The notes under the pieces were generated by a model. The model worked only from the letters and a program-made list of their open reading frames with translations. It searched no databases and was not told where the DNA came from. A DNA stretch of 64,000 nt. Origin: Rhizobium leguminosarum (GTDB lineage: Bacteria > Pseudomonadota > Alphaproteobacteria > Rhizobiales > Rhizobiaceae). The position numbers and the translations under genes are program-made. The number at the start of each line of letters is the position of its first letter. The stretch's first letter is position 1. The stretch lies in contig NZ_LWBS01000033.1 in NCBI RefSeq assembly GCF_001652265.1, positions 1 to 64,000 on the forward strand, given 5' to 3'. Positions 8,097-16,377 of the stretch are shown here, one piece after another.

Positions 8097-9716
8097 ATGG
8101 CCACTCTTCAGATCGCCGCAAACGGCAATTCGGCTGCGCGCCCCGCCGCTGCAGCGCCCGCGGCACCTGCCGCCATGAGCCCGCTTCGCATGTGGGCAGC
8201 CGTTGTCGGTTCGACGCTCGGCGCCTTCATGGCGGTCCTTAACATCCAGATCGTCAACGCCTCGCTGGCAGATATCCAGGGAGCGATCGGCGCTGGCACG
8301 GATGACGGTGGTTGGATCTCGACCTCCTATCTGATCGCCGAAATCGTCGTCATTCCCTTGAGCGCTTGGTTAGCGCGCGTCTTCTCGGTCCGCAATTATC
8401 TGCTTGTTAGCGCCATCCTCTTCCTGATCTTTTCCGTTGCCTGTGCCTTCGCGGCCAACCTGCAGCAGATGATCATCCTGCGCGCCATTCAGGGCTTTTC
8501 CGGCGGCGTGTTGATCCCGATGGCCTTCACCATCATCATCACGCTGCTGCCCAAGACCAAGCAGCCGATCGGCCTTGCCCTCTTTGCCCTATCTGCCACC
8601 TTCGCGCCGGCGATCGGCCCGACGATCGGCGGTTACCTCACCGAGAACTGGGGCTGGGAATATATCTTCTATGTCAACCTGGTGCCCGGCGCGCTGATGG
8701 TCGGCATGCTGTGGGCTTCGCTTGATCGCGGGCCGATGAACCTGAAGCTGCTCGCCAAGGGCGACTGGCCGGGCATCGTCACCATGGCGATCGGCCTGGC
8801 GGCCCTGCAGACGGTGCTGGAAGAAGGCAACAAGGAAGATTGGTTCGGCTCCGATTTCATCGTCCGCCTGTCTGTTATCGCCGCCGTCTCGCTGACGCTG
8901 TTCCTGATCATCGAACTGCGTGCCGCCCATCCGCTGCTGAACCTCCGCCTGCTGGTGCGCCGCAACTTCGGCTTCGGCATCGTCGCCAATTTCCTGCTCG
9001 GCATTGCGCTCTATGGCTCTGTCTTCGTGCTGCCGATTTATCTCACCCGTATCCAGGGCTATAATTCCGAGCAGATCGGCATGGTTCTCGCCTGGACCGG
9101 CATCCCGCAGCTGCTGTTGATCCCGCTGGTGCCGCGGCTGATGAAGCGTTTCGATGTGCGCCTGCTGATCATCATCGGCTTTGCACTTTTCGCCGCCTCG
9201 AACTTCATGAACGTGCACATGACCGGCGATTATGCGAGCGACCAGCTGTTCTGGCCGAACATCGTCCGTGCCATCGGCCAGGCGCTCGTTTTCACGCCCC
9301 TCTCGGCGATCGCCACCGCAGGCATCGAGCAGGAGAATGCCGGTTCGGCTTCGGCACTCTTCAACATGATGCGCAATCTCGGCGGCGCCGTCGGCATCGC
9401 TTCGCTGCAGACCTTCCTGTCGAAGCGCGAACAGTTCCACTCGAACATCCTGACCAATTCGGTCTCGGTCTTCGAGGAAGCCACCCGCGATCGCATTGCC
9501 AGGCTCACCGGCTACTTCATGAGCCACGGTGTCAGCGATCAGGCGCTCGCCAGCCACAAGGCCGTCGTCGCCATCGCGCTCAAAATACGCAAGCAGGCCA
9601 ATATCATGGCCTTCAGCGACACCTTCTTCCTGCTCGGCGTCGCCCTGGTCGTCGCCCTGCTTGCAAGCCTGCTTCTCAGAAAACCCGGTCAACTCTCCGG
9701 CGGCGGCGCTCACTAG
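8097..9716 (+). CDS. DHA2-family MFS multidrug transporter (EmrB type)
   Basis: The 539-residue product carries 14 hydrophobic segments typical of drug:H+ antiporters of the DHA2 family. These include the acidic first helix region (FMAVLNIQIVNASLADIQG), the helix 4 motif RAIQGFSGGVLIPMAF and the antiporter motif C region ATFAPAIGPTIGGYLTEN. It would expel amphipathic compounds using the proton gradient together with the upstream fusion protein. The ATG at 8097 is preferred because GGAAGGAG stands eight bases upstream; the frame opens 13 codons earlier without a good site. A cyclase gene follows 30 bp downstream, suggesting one transcript. Confidence 0.93.
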   Translation: MATLQIAANGNSAARPAAAAPAAPAAMSPLRMWAAVVGSTLGAFMAVLNIQIVNASLADIQGAIGAGTDDGGWISTSYLIAEIVVIPLSAWLARVFSVRNYLLVSAILFLIFSVACAFAANLQQMIILRAIQGFSGGVLIPMAFTIIITLLPKTKQPIGLALFALSATFAPAIGPTIGGYLTENWGWEYIFYVNLVPGALMVGMLWASLDRGPMNLKLLAKGDWPGIVTMAIGLAALQTVLEEGNKEDWFGSDFIVRLSVIAAVSLTLFLIIELRAAHPLLNLRLLVRRNFGFGIVANFLLGIALYGSVFVLPIYLTRIQGYNSEQIGMVLAWTGIPQLLLIPLVPRLMKRFDVRLLIIIGFALFAASNFMNVHMTGDYASDQLFWPNIVRAIGQALVFTPLSAIATAGIEQENAGSASALFNMMRNLGGAVGIASLQTFLSKREQFHSNILTNSVSVFEEATRDRIARLTGYFMSHGVSDQALASHKAVVAIALKIRKQANIMAFSDTFFLLGVALVVALLASLLLRKPGQLSGGGAH

Positions 9717-9746
9717 TGCCCCGCCTCCCTTAAGGAGGAGAAAGCC

Positions 9747-10952
9747 ATGACAACTGCGATCTATGCCCCGGATACCGACAGACTCCAGCCCAAGGCAGCC
9801 GGCCATGCCGTCAGTGTCGGCGCACCGCTCTCCATCATCGAATGGCTCTCCGGCGACGAATGCCACGCGCTCGACGAAGCAGGCCTGGTTTCCGGGCTTG
9901 GCCGCCGGCTTCAGGCGCTCGGCCTGCCGGTCGACCGTCTGGCCCTGCATCTGATGACCCTGCATCCCGAATTCATCGGCCGCACCATCGCCTGGGCGCC
10001 GGGCGAGCCGGTCGAGATCCACGACCGCGAACACGGCGCCCGGGTCGCCATATCAAATACGCCGCTGCGCAAGGTCATGGAAACCCGCGAACCGCTGGTC
10101 GTCGATACCGGCGAAAGCGTGCATGGCCGCTGGCAGCATATCGATGTCTTCGCCGATCGCGGCCTGATGCAGCTCGTCATCGCGCCGCTCTGCAATGTTG
10201 ACGGCCCGGTCAGTGCCGCCGTCTTCGGCACGCGGCGGCCGGGCGGCTTCACCGCCCCCGAGCGTCAGGTGATCGAGCGTATCCTGCCGGCGCTGCGCAA
10301 CACCAGCGAGTTGCGCATCCTTCGCCAGGTCGAGCTCAGCCTGCTCGATACCTATATCGGCCCGCTGACGGCAAGCCGCATCCTGGCCGGCCGCATCCGC
10401 CGCGACGAGATCGAATCGATGGAGGCGGCACTGCTGCTCTGCGATCTGCGCGGCTTTACCGAGCTGTCGAACCGGCTGCCCGGCAGCACCGTGCTCGGTC
10501 TGCTCAATGCCTATTTCGACAGGATCGTGCCGGCTATCACCCGCGAGGGCGGCGAAGTCCTGAAATTCATGGGCGACGCCGTGCTTGCCTTCTTCCCGGG
10601 CTATGATGCCGCCCATTCCTGCGGCGCGGCCCTGGCATCGGCCCGCGCCATCCTCGATGAGATCGACCATTTCCAGTACGAGGGCATCGGCGTGAAGGCC
10701 GGCATCGCCCTGCATTACGGCGAGGTCAGCTACGGCAACGTCGGCTCCGGCCACCGCCTCGATTTCACCCTGATCGGCGGCGACGTCAATCTGGCCAGCC
10801 GCATCCAGACCGCCTGCAGCGAGCTCGGAGAGGCCTTGCTGATGTCGGCGCCGTTTCGCGAGGAAGCGGGGGCAGGGGATGTGGTGTCGGTCGGGGCGCA
10901 CAGGCTGAAGGGTTTTGCCGATCCGGTGGAGCTGTTCACCATCGTGCGGTAG
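9747..10952 (+). CDS. Class III adenylate/guanylate cyclase
   Basis: The C-terminal half (residues about 215-400) is a class III nucleotide cyclase. The metal-binding loop is LLLCDLRGFTEL, the second metal loop is GGEVLKFMGDAVLAFFP, and the transition-state Asn/Arg region is TLIGGDVNLASRIQ. The N-terminal 200 residues have no membrane segment and look like a poorly conserved GAF-type sensory domain. It should make cAMP, or less likely cGMP, in the cytoplasm in response to a signal at the N-terminus. AAGGAGGAG precedes the ATG, and the gene starts 30 bp after the efflux permease. Rhizobia encode many such cyclases, but one placed behind a drug pump is unusual. Confidence 0.9.
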   Translation: MTTAIYAPDTDRLQPKAAGHAVSVGAPLSIIEWLSGDECHALDEAGLVSGLGRRLQALGLPVDRLALHLMTLHPEFIGRTIAWAPGEPVEIHDREHGARVAISNTPLRKVMETREPLVVDTGESVHGRWQHIDVFADRGLMQLVIAPLCNVDGPVSAAVFGTRRPGGFTAPERQVIERILPALRNTSELRILRQVELSLLDTYIGPLTASRILAGRIRRDEIESMEAALLLCDLRGFTELSNRLPGSTVLGLLNAYFDRIVPAITREGGEVLKFMGDAVLAFFPGYDAAHSCGAALASARAILDEIDHFQYEGIGVKAGIALHYGEVSYGNVGSGHRLDFTLIGGDVNLASRIQTACSELGEALLMSAPFREEAGAGDVVSVGAHRLKGFADPVELFTIVR

Positions 10953-10963
10953 GTGCCCGACGC

Positions 10964-11133
10964 CACCCCCTCTGCCCTGCCGGGCATCTCCCCCACAAGG
11001 AGGGAGATTGGCTGGGCGCGATGGTTTCCCCAAACAACTGGCCGTCACATGAATCGTAAATTGAGGGCGAGGCATGGCTTCCTGCGGATCTCCCCCCTTG
11101 TGGGGGAGATGCCCGGCAGGGCAGAGGGGGGTG
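10964..11133. repeat. RIME-type mosaic repeat, copy A
   Basis: About 44-bp outer arms (10965-11008 and 11088-11132) are inverted repeats of each other, beginning CCCCCTCTGCCCTGCCGGGC and its complement. Each arm folds again on ATCTCCCCC...GGGGGAGAT. The inner 75 bp resembles the reverse complement of copy C at 39211-39379. The layout fits the Rhizobium intergenic mosaic element 1 described in the literature. Confidence 0.85.
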
Positions 11134-11264
11134 CTGCACCCACCGAGATACCAGACAGCTCACTTGCATAAAACGCATGGCAGGTTTGCCCAAAACGGCT
11201 TCGTCCTCCCCCATCTTTTCGCCATAGTGACGCCGAAATTCCGCAAGCGGGGAGGAAGAGGCTT

Positions 11265-12098
11265 ATGACTGTGCTGTTCGACGAACAAGGCGAGATCATC
11301 CGCGAACTGGGTGTCGCCGCCGACATGGACCCTGAGCGGGAGATCGAACGGCGAACTGCTTTCCTAAAGGATTATCTCGTCGCCTCGGGCATGCGCGGCT
11401 ACGTCCTCGGCATCAGCGGAGGCGTCGATTCGCTGACGGCGGCGCTGCTGGCTCAAAAGGCAGTGCGCGAGCTGCGGGAAAGCGGCCATGCGGCCGAATT
11501 CATCGCCGTGCGCCTTCCCTATGGTGTCCAGGCGGATGAGGCCGATGCGGTGAGGGCGCTGGAAACGATCGGCGCCGACCGTTCGATGGTGGTCAACATC
11601 AAGGCGCCGGCGGATGCGATGCTTGCCGCTGCGCTAAACGGCGGCCTCGCCTTTGCCGATGCCGGCCGCCAGGATTTCATCCTCGGCAATATCAAGGCGC
11701 GTCAGCGCATGATTGCCCAGTTCGCCCTTGCCGGGGCGCTTGGCAGCCTCGTCATCGGCACCGATCATGCGGCCGAGGCGGTCATGGGTTTCTTCACCAA
11801 GTTCGGCGATGGCGCAGCCGATATCCTGCCGCTCGCCGGCCTCAACAAGCGCCGCGTCCGCCTGCTGGCAAAACGGCTCGGCACCCCGGACGAGCTGGTG
11901 TTCAAGGTGCCCACAGCCGATCTCGAGGACCAGCGGCCGTTGCGCCCCGACGAGGAGGCCTATGGCGTCAGCTATGACGAGATCGACGATTTCCTCGAAG
12001 GCAAGCAGGTCGGCGAGATCGCCCGCCGCCGCATTCTCGCCGCCTATCGGGCGACCACTCACAAGCGCGCTTTGCCGGTGGCGGTCAGCGCGCTCTGA
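11265..12098 (+). CDS. nadE: Ammonia-dependent NAD+ synthetase
   Basis: This 277-residue protein is an N-type ATP pyrophosphatase. The PP-loop GISGGVDS sits at about residues 48-55, and the NaAD-binding segments FILGNIKARQRM, GTDHAAEAVMGFFTKFGDG and PTADLEDQRP match NadE. It adenylates the nicotinate carboxyl of NaAD and amidates it, the last step of NAD synthesis. It lacks the glutaminase domain of the long form, so it should use free ammonia. The gene stands alone; GGAGGAAGAGGC lies just before the ATG. Many rhizobia also have a long NadE elsewhere, which cannot be judged here. Confidence 0.93.
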   Translation: MTVLFDEQGEIIRELGVAADMDPEREIERRTAFLKDYLVASGMRGYVLGISGGVDSLTAALLAQKAVRELRESGHAAEFIAVRLPYGVQADEADAVRALETIGADRSMVVNIKAPADAMLAAALNGGLAFADAGRQDFILGNIKARQRMIAQFALAGALGSLVIGTDHAAEAVMGFFTKFGDGAADILPLAGLNKRRVRLLAKRLGTPDELVFKVPTADLEDQRPLRPDEEAYGVSYDEIDDFLEGKQVGEIARRRILAAYRATTHKRALPVAVSAL

Positions 12099-12139
12099 CG
12101 GTCGCCCAAGCGCGGGATGTGTGCGGGCGCGACCTGGGT

Positions 12140-12823
12140 TTACGGCCTGACCGGCTCGCCCGTACGTCCTGAGGAAGCGAGATAGGCATGCGGCGCAAAA
12201 TAGACGCCGCCGGCATCGAAGGCCTCAAGGTTTTCGGCCTGCAGCGCCTCGCGCACCTTCGGCCGTGCCGCAACACGGGCCATGAAGCCGTGCAGCGCCG
12301 GCCATTGCTTGAGATCGATCTCGGTCCAGGGCGACCAGTTCAGGCAGACGAAGAGATAGGCATCCGCCACGGTGAAGGTCTCGCCGGTGAGATAGGGTCC
12401 GGCAAGACGACCGTTCAGCCAGGTGAGCCGCTTCGATATCAGCGCGCGGACCTCTCCATGAACGCTGGAATAAATCGGATTGAAGAGCAGCACCATCGGC
12501 TTGTGCAGCTCGGCGGTGATGAAGTTGAGATAGGATTGCACCTCGTTGCGGCGAATGTTGCCGACCTCAGGCAACAGGGCTGCCCCTTCGGGCACGCTGT
12601 CGGCGAGGAACTGCACGATCGCCGGCCCCTCGGTCAGCACCTTGCCATCGTCGAGCATCAACGCCGGCACATAGCCGTTGCCGTTGATCGCGAGATAATC
12701 CTCGCCGGTGCTCGTCCTGTGGGTCTGCCGGTCGACCTGGACGAGCTCGATATCGAGGCCCAGCTCCCGGCAGATGATGTGCGGCGAAAGCGAGCAGGCC
12801 GCGGCGTGCATGTAAAGTTTCAT
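12140..12823 (-). CDS. Glutathione S-transferase, probably beta class
   Basis: The product is 227 residues from the ATG at 12823 (site GAGGAGAGG). The thioredoxin-like N-domain begins MKLYMHAAACSLSPHI, with the Cys-Ser-Leu-Ser-Pro turn that carries the catalytic Cys10 of beta-class enzymes, and ends with the GSH-binding VLTEGPAIVQFLAD. An all-helical C-domain holds the TVADAYLF motif. The enzyme conjugates glutathione to electrophiles or reduces them. It is divergent from a TetR gene with which it shares an inverted-repeat operator, so it is probably the main target of that repressor. The 84 extra codons upstream of 12823 run through the shared promoter and are not coding. Confidence 0.9.
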   Translation of the reverse strand: MKLYMHAAACSLSPHIICRELGLDIELVQVDRQTHRTSTGEDYLAINGNGYVPALMLDDGKVLTEGPAIVQFLADSVPEGAALLPEVGNIRRNEVQSYLNFITAELHKPMVLLFNPIYSSVHGEVRALISKRLTWLNGRLAGPYLTGETFTVADAYLFVCLNWSPWTEIDLKQWPALHGFMARVAARPKVREALQAENLEAFDAGGVYFAPHAYLASSGRTGEPVRP

Positions 12824-12881
12824 TGCGGTTTCCTCTCCTCGTGGAGGCGGTCGATGCCGCCCGTCGATAGCGTTGAACATC

Positions 12882-12935
12882 TGTACTGTTTCGCATAAAA
12901 TAACTCTCGTCAAGAATTTAATGCGAAACGGTACA
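12882..12935. promoter_or_regulatory. Inverted-repeat operator shared by the GST and TetR genes
   Basis: TGTACTGTTTCGCAT (12882-12896) and ATGCGAAACGGTACA (12921-12935) are complementary at 14 of 15 positions and stand 24 bp apart in the GST/TetR gap. The second arm ends three bases before the preferred TetR start. Binding of a TetR protein here would control both genes. Confidence 0.65.
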
Positions 12936-12938
12936 AAT

Positions 12939-13559
12939 ATGAAAGACGAGAAGAAGCGCGGCCGCCCGAGGGCCTTCGACGCCAGGGCGGCGCTCGGCAA
13001 GGCGCGGGATGTCTTCTGGGACCGGGGATTTGCCGCCGCCTCGCTCGATAATCTGAGTGCTGCGACCAACCTCAACCGCCCGAGCCTTTACGGCGCCTTC
13101 GGCGACAAGGAGGCTCTCTATCTCGATACGCTGGAGGGTTATCGGCAGGACGGCATGAATACGCTCGCCGAGGCGCTCGACCCGTCACTGCCGCTGCGCG
13201 ACAATGTCGCCCGCGTCTATGCCGGTGCGCTGGCGATCTATCTGCATGGTGAAACCGCCGCCCGCGGCTGTCTGCTGATCGGCACGGCATCGGCCGAGGC
13301 GGTCCAGCATGAGCGCGTCCGCGAAGTGCTCGGCCGCAGCCTCAACGATTTCGACGACGAGATCGAAAAGCGCATGCGGCTTGGCGTGGAAAGAGGCGAG
13401 CTTCCCCAAAGCGCCGATCCGCAGATGCTTGCCAGGCTCGCCTCGGCCGTCATGCATTCGCTCGCCGTCCGCGCTCGCGCCGGCGACAGCCGCGAGACGC
13501 TGGAAGCGATTGCCCGGTCAGGCGTCGAGCTGATCTGCGGGAGTGCCAATAATCCTTAG
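12939..13559 (+). CDS. TetR-family transcriptional regulator
   Basis: The 206-residue product from ATG 12939 begins MKDEKKRGRPRAFD and has a TetR helix-turn-helix (FAAASLDNLSAATNLNRPSLYGAF, residues about 27-55), then a helical ligand domain. Starts at 12921 or 12873 would place coding sequence on the operator repeat, and none of the three has a clear ribosome site, so the start is uncertain. The gene is divergent from a glutathione transferase and overlaps a convergent MFS gene by four bases. Regulators of this AcrR/YezE-like type often sense organic compounds. Confidence 0.9.
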   Translation: MKDEKKRGRPRAFDARAALGKARDVFWDRGFAAASLDNLSAATNLNRPSLYGAFGDKEALYLDTLEGYRQDGMNTLAEALDPSLPLRDNVARVYAGALAIYLHGETAARGCLLIGTASAEAVQHERVREVLGRSLNDFDDEIEKRMRLGVERGELPQSADPQMLARLASAVMHSLAVRARAGDSRETLEAIARSGVELICGSANNP

Positions 13560-14797
13560 GTCGAGTCCCGAGTCTCCCCATCCCTCGGCCGCAATATCCA
13601 GGCATAGGCCGCACCGGCGAGAAGCAGCACGGAGGTGCCGAGGAACACCGCCCGCATGCCGATATGCCCGCCGACAAAACCGCCAAGGATGGGGCCGGCC
13701 ACCTGACCGACATATTGCGAGGAAATCGAAAGCCCGAGAATGCTGCCGGCCGCACTATCCGGCACGCTGTGGCGGATGACCGCGGCGATGCAGGGCAGCA
13801 GCCCGCCGAGCGCTACACCCATCAGGAAACGCAGGATGATCAGCTGCCAGGAACTGGTGACGAAGGCCTGCGGGATCAGCAGCAGCCCGGCGACGGCAAG
13901 CGCCCCTGAAATCACCGGCCAATGGCCGATCCTGTCGGCGAGCTTGCCGAGCCATGAGGCCGACAGAATGCTGCCGAGGGCAGCCGCCGACATGACGATG
14001 CCCGATATCATCGTCACCTGGGATTCGACGGGCACGAGCTGCGCGACATAGACGGTGATGATCGGCTCGATCGACATATTGGCAAACATCAAGAGCATGC
14101 CCGTCGCCAGCATGGCGATGACGGGCCGCTTGTCGGCAATGGATTTCCAGCCGCCGCTGGCTTTGGCCGCCTGCTTGCGGGCCGGCGACTTCTCCTCTTT
14201 GATCAGGAAGGCTGTGGCGAGGAAGGCGAGGAAGATCATGCCGCCGGCGGCGAGGAACGTGCCGCGAATGCCGATGATGGGCGGTAGCGCCCCGCCGATC
14301 AGCGGCCCGACGAGATTGCCGGCCATGATGCCGGAGGAGAGCACGCCGAGCGCCCAGGCCGAACGGTCCTTCGGCGTCTGCGTCGCCACCAGCACCATTG
14401 AGCCGGAGGCGTACCCGCCGGCAAGCCCGACGAAGAGGCGCAGCGCCACCAGCTGCCAGACATTGCCGGCCATGCCCATCAGCGAGATCGCCAGCGTCAT
14501 GCCGAGGCTGGCGCGCACCAGCATCAGCTTGCGGCCGTAAATATCGCCGAGCCGCCCCCAGAGCGGCGCGACGAGAGCCGCGGCGAAGAAGGTGGCGCCA
14601 TAGGCGATGCCCGACCATTGCACGATCGCCGCATGGTCGTTGACGCCGAGTTCCTCGACATAGAGCGGCAGGAAGGGAAGCAGCAGCGTCATAGCCACGA
14701 TCGTGGTGAAGGAGCCGATCAGCGAGATGGTAAGGTTGCGCTTCCAGTAGACCGAGCCCGGCCTGGCGCTCGCGGCGTCCAATTGCGTATCGGTCAT
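13556..14797 (-). CDS. MFS transporter, multidrug efflux type (DHA1)
   Basis: The 413-residue product has 12 hydrophobic segments and the DHA1 motif A between helices 2 and 3 (APLWGRLGDIYGRKLML), repeated in weaker form in the second half (ASWLGKLADRIGHWPV). It would expel a small lipophilic compound by proton exchange. The 3' end overlaps the TetR gene by four bases in convergent arrangement, so the TetR regulator is not obviously its controller. The start gives MTDTQLDAASARPG, a soluble lead of about 20 residues, after GCCGAGAGA. Confidence 0.9.
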   Translation of the reverse strand: MTDTQLDAASARPGSVYWKRNLTISLIGSFTTIVAMTLLLPFLPLYVEELGVNDHAAIVQWSGIAYGATFFAAALVAPLWGRLGDIYGRKLMLVRASLGMTLAISLMGMAGNVWQLVALRLFVGLAGGYASGSMVLVATQTPKDRSAWALGVLSSGIMAGNLVGPLIGGALPPIIGIRGTFLAAGGMIFLAFLATAFLIKEEKSPARKQAAKASGGWKSIADKRPVIAMLATGMLLMFANMSIEPIITVYVAQLVPVESQVTMISGIVMSAAALGSILSASWLGKLADRIGHWPVISGALAVAGLLLIPQAFVTSSWQLIILRFLMGVALGGLLPCIAAVIRHSVPDSAAGSILGLSISSQYVGQVAGPILGGFVGGHIGMRAVFLGTSVLLLAGAAYAWILRPRDGETRDST

Positions 14798-15127
14798 TCT
14801 CTCGGCCTCGGCATTGATCGCGCAAGCGAAGTTCCGCCGCGCCTAATGAAACGATGTGCCCTTTACCGCGGCGAGGAGATCGGCGCGGTGAATCTGTCCT
14901 GAGGTCGAGCTTTTCGATGTCCAGCGCATGGGCCGTAGCGGCGCATGCGCCCGTCGTTCCAGGGCGGGTACGCGCTGATATAACCGCGCTGTGGCCCGTC
15001 CTTCAAGACGGCGCTTCCGCATCGGCGGCCTGTTTTTGGAAATTGCCGCTGCAATCTGGACCCTCTCAGGCAAAAGTGCTACAACAAGACCGATTGCAAC
15101 GCAATCGGTTAATCCGAGGACATTGCC
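14798..15127. promoter_or_regulatory. Divergent promoter region with a perfect inverted repeat
   Basis: This 330-bp gap separates the MFS gene from the SnoaL-like gene. The notable feature is ACCGATTGC-aac-GCAATCGGT (15089-15109), nine-base perfect arms ending 18 bases before the ATG at 15128. It may be an operator or a leader hairpin. No believable frame is present; the longer minus-strand frame that crosses into the next gene is a shadow. Confidence 0.5.
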
Positions 15128-15469
15128 ATGAGCGACATGCGCACATCCCGAGAACAGACCGTCCGTCATCTCTACGCAGCCTATCTCGACGACCGCAAGG
15201 ATATCGTCGGCGCCATGTTGACGGAGGATTTCACCTTCTCCAGTCCGCGTGACGACCACATTGACCGGGCGACTTATTTCGAGCGCTGCTGGCCGAAGGA
15301 CGTTTTCCGCGGTTTTGACATCGAATTCCTGGCGATCGACGGCGACGAGGCGGTCATCCGCTACCGCGCCGAAAAACGGAATGGCGGCAGCTTCCGCAAC
15401 ATCGAGAGCCTTCGCTTCCGCGACGACAAGATCGCATCCGTGGATGTCTATTTCGGCCGGAATCTGTAA
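15128..15469 (+). CDS. SnoaL-like/NTF2-fold protein
   Basis: The 113-residue product has the compact alpha+beta cone of the SnoaL-like group: an N-terminal helix with LYAAYLDDRKDIVGAMLTEDFTF, a middle DRATYFERCWP segment, and C-terminal strands VIRYRAEKRNGGSFRNIESL. Members include isomerases, hydrolases and binding proteins, and many are uncharacterised. It starts 18 bases after an inverted repeat that may regulate it. The TauE/SafE gene is convergent, 19 bp away. No substrate can be proposed. Confidence 0.8.
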   Translation: MSDMRTSREQTVRHLYAAYLDDRKDIVGAMLTEDFTFSSPRDDHIDRATYFERCWPKDVFRGFDIEFLAIDGDEAVIRYRAEKRNGGSFRNIESLRFRDDKIASVDVYFGRNL

Positions 15470-15487
15470 CCCCCGGCGCAGCAATCT

Positions 15488-16219
15488 TCACAGGATCCGC
15501 ATCGCCGAAGTGCCGATGATGATCATCGACACCGCTACCATCAGCGGCCGCGCCGGCAGCCGCTTGACGAGGATCGCGCCGAAGGGGGCAGCGATGACGC
15601 CGCCGATGATCAGGCCGATCGCCGAATTGAGCTCCGACCAGCCAAGCGTCAGCATGAAGGTCAGGGAAATCGTCAGTGTCACGGCGAATTCGGTGAAGTT
15701 GGTCGAGCCGATCACCCGCTTCAGGTCATGGCCGCGGCTGACGAGCGAACTGGTGACGATCGGCCCCCATCCGCCGCCGCCGATCGCATCGAGCACGCCG
15801 CCGCAGAACCCGACGGGCGGCACCATCCAGTCGCGAACATCCCGCTTCGGCGGCGGCCGAAAGGCCTTGTAGAGGATCACCAATCCGATCGCGATCAGGT
15901 AGGCCGACACGAAGGGCTCGATCACCTTGCCGTCTATATTGGCAAGCAGATAGGCGCCGATCGCGCCGCCGATCATGCCGGCCGGTGCAAGCCGCGCCAC
16001 AAGGCGCCAGTCCACGTTGCGATGATAGGCATGCGAAAGGCCCGAAGCGGCGGTCGTGAACATTTCCGCCACATGCGTCATGGCGCTGGCATTGGCGGCC
16101 GGCACCCCGAAGGCGAGAAGGCTCGTCGTCGACAGCACGCCGAAGGCCATGCCGAGTGCGCCGTCGACGATCTGCGCGCAGAAACCCACGACAATGAAGA
16201 CGAAGAAATCCAAGGACAT
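15488..16219 (-). CDS. TauE/SafE-family permease
   Basis: This 243-residue protein has about eight membrane segments in two similar halves, each with the family's glycine-rich signature (DGALGMAFGVLSTTSLLAFG near residue 20, and GGVLDAIGGGGWGPIVTSSL near residue 135). TauE/SafE proteins export sulfite, sulfoacetate or other organosulfur anions across the inner membrane, though many have no tested substrate. No sulfur gene is adjacent, so the cargo is open. Its 5' side faces a repeat element (16245-16345). Confidence 0.9.
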   Translation of the reverse strand: MSLDFFVFIVVGFCAQIVDGALGMAFGVLSTTSLLAFGVPAANASAMTHVAEMFTTAASGLSHAYHRNVDWRLVARLAPAGMIGGAIGAYLLANIDGKVIEPFVSAYLIAIGLVILYKAFRPPPKRDVRDWMVPPVGFCGGVLDAIGGGGWGPIVTSSLVSRGHDLKRVIGSTNFTEFAVTLTISLTFMLTLGWSELNSAIGLIIGGVIAAPFGAILVKRLPARPLMVAVSMIIIGTSAMRIL

Positions 16220-16244
16220 GCATTCCCCTCAGACAAACGGTAGC

Positions 16245-16345
16245 ATTACAGCGCCGCGCGTCTTTAGACGCGCAAAGGACGCTGTAACACTTTGAATTGC
16301 CGCATAACTCCTTAAATCGATTCCGGTTTAAGGAGTTATGCGGCA
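16245..16345. repeat. Compound palindromic repeat (ACAGCG/GCGCGTC family)
   Basis: The first part contains GCGCGTCT-tt-AGACGCGC, then AAAGGACGCTGTAACACTTTGAAT. A 19-bp perfect inverted repeat follows, TGCCGCATAACTCCTTAAA (16298-16316) against TTTAAGGAGTTATGCGGCA (16327-16345). The first part recurs in diverged form at 49531-49590, just upstream of mrpA. It lies between the TauE gene and a methyltransferase gene. Confidence 0.75.
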
Positions 16346-16377
16346 GAACCCGCGACGCGGGGAAAAAGTTTCCGGTC

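Noticed and set aside
8589..10034. Minus-strand frame of 481 codons opposite the DHA2 permease and cyclase
   Set aside because: It crosses two genes and has shadow composition; both plus-strand genes have clear family motifs.
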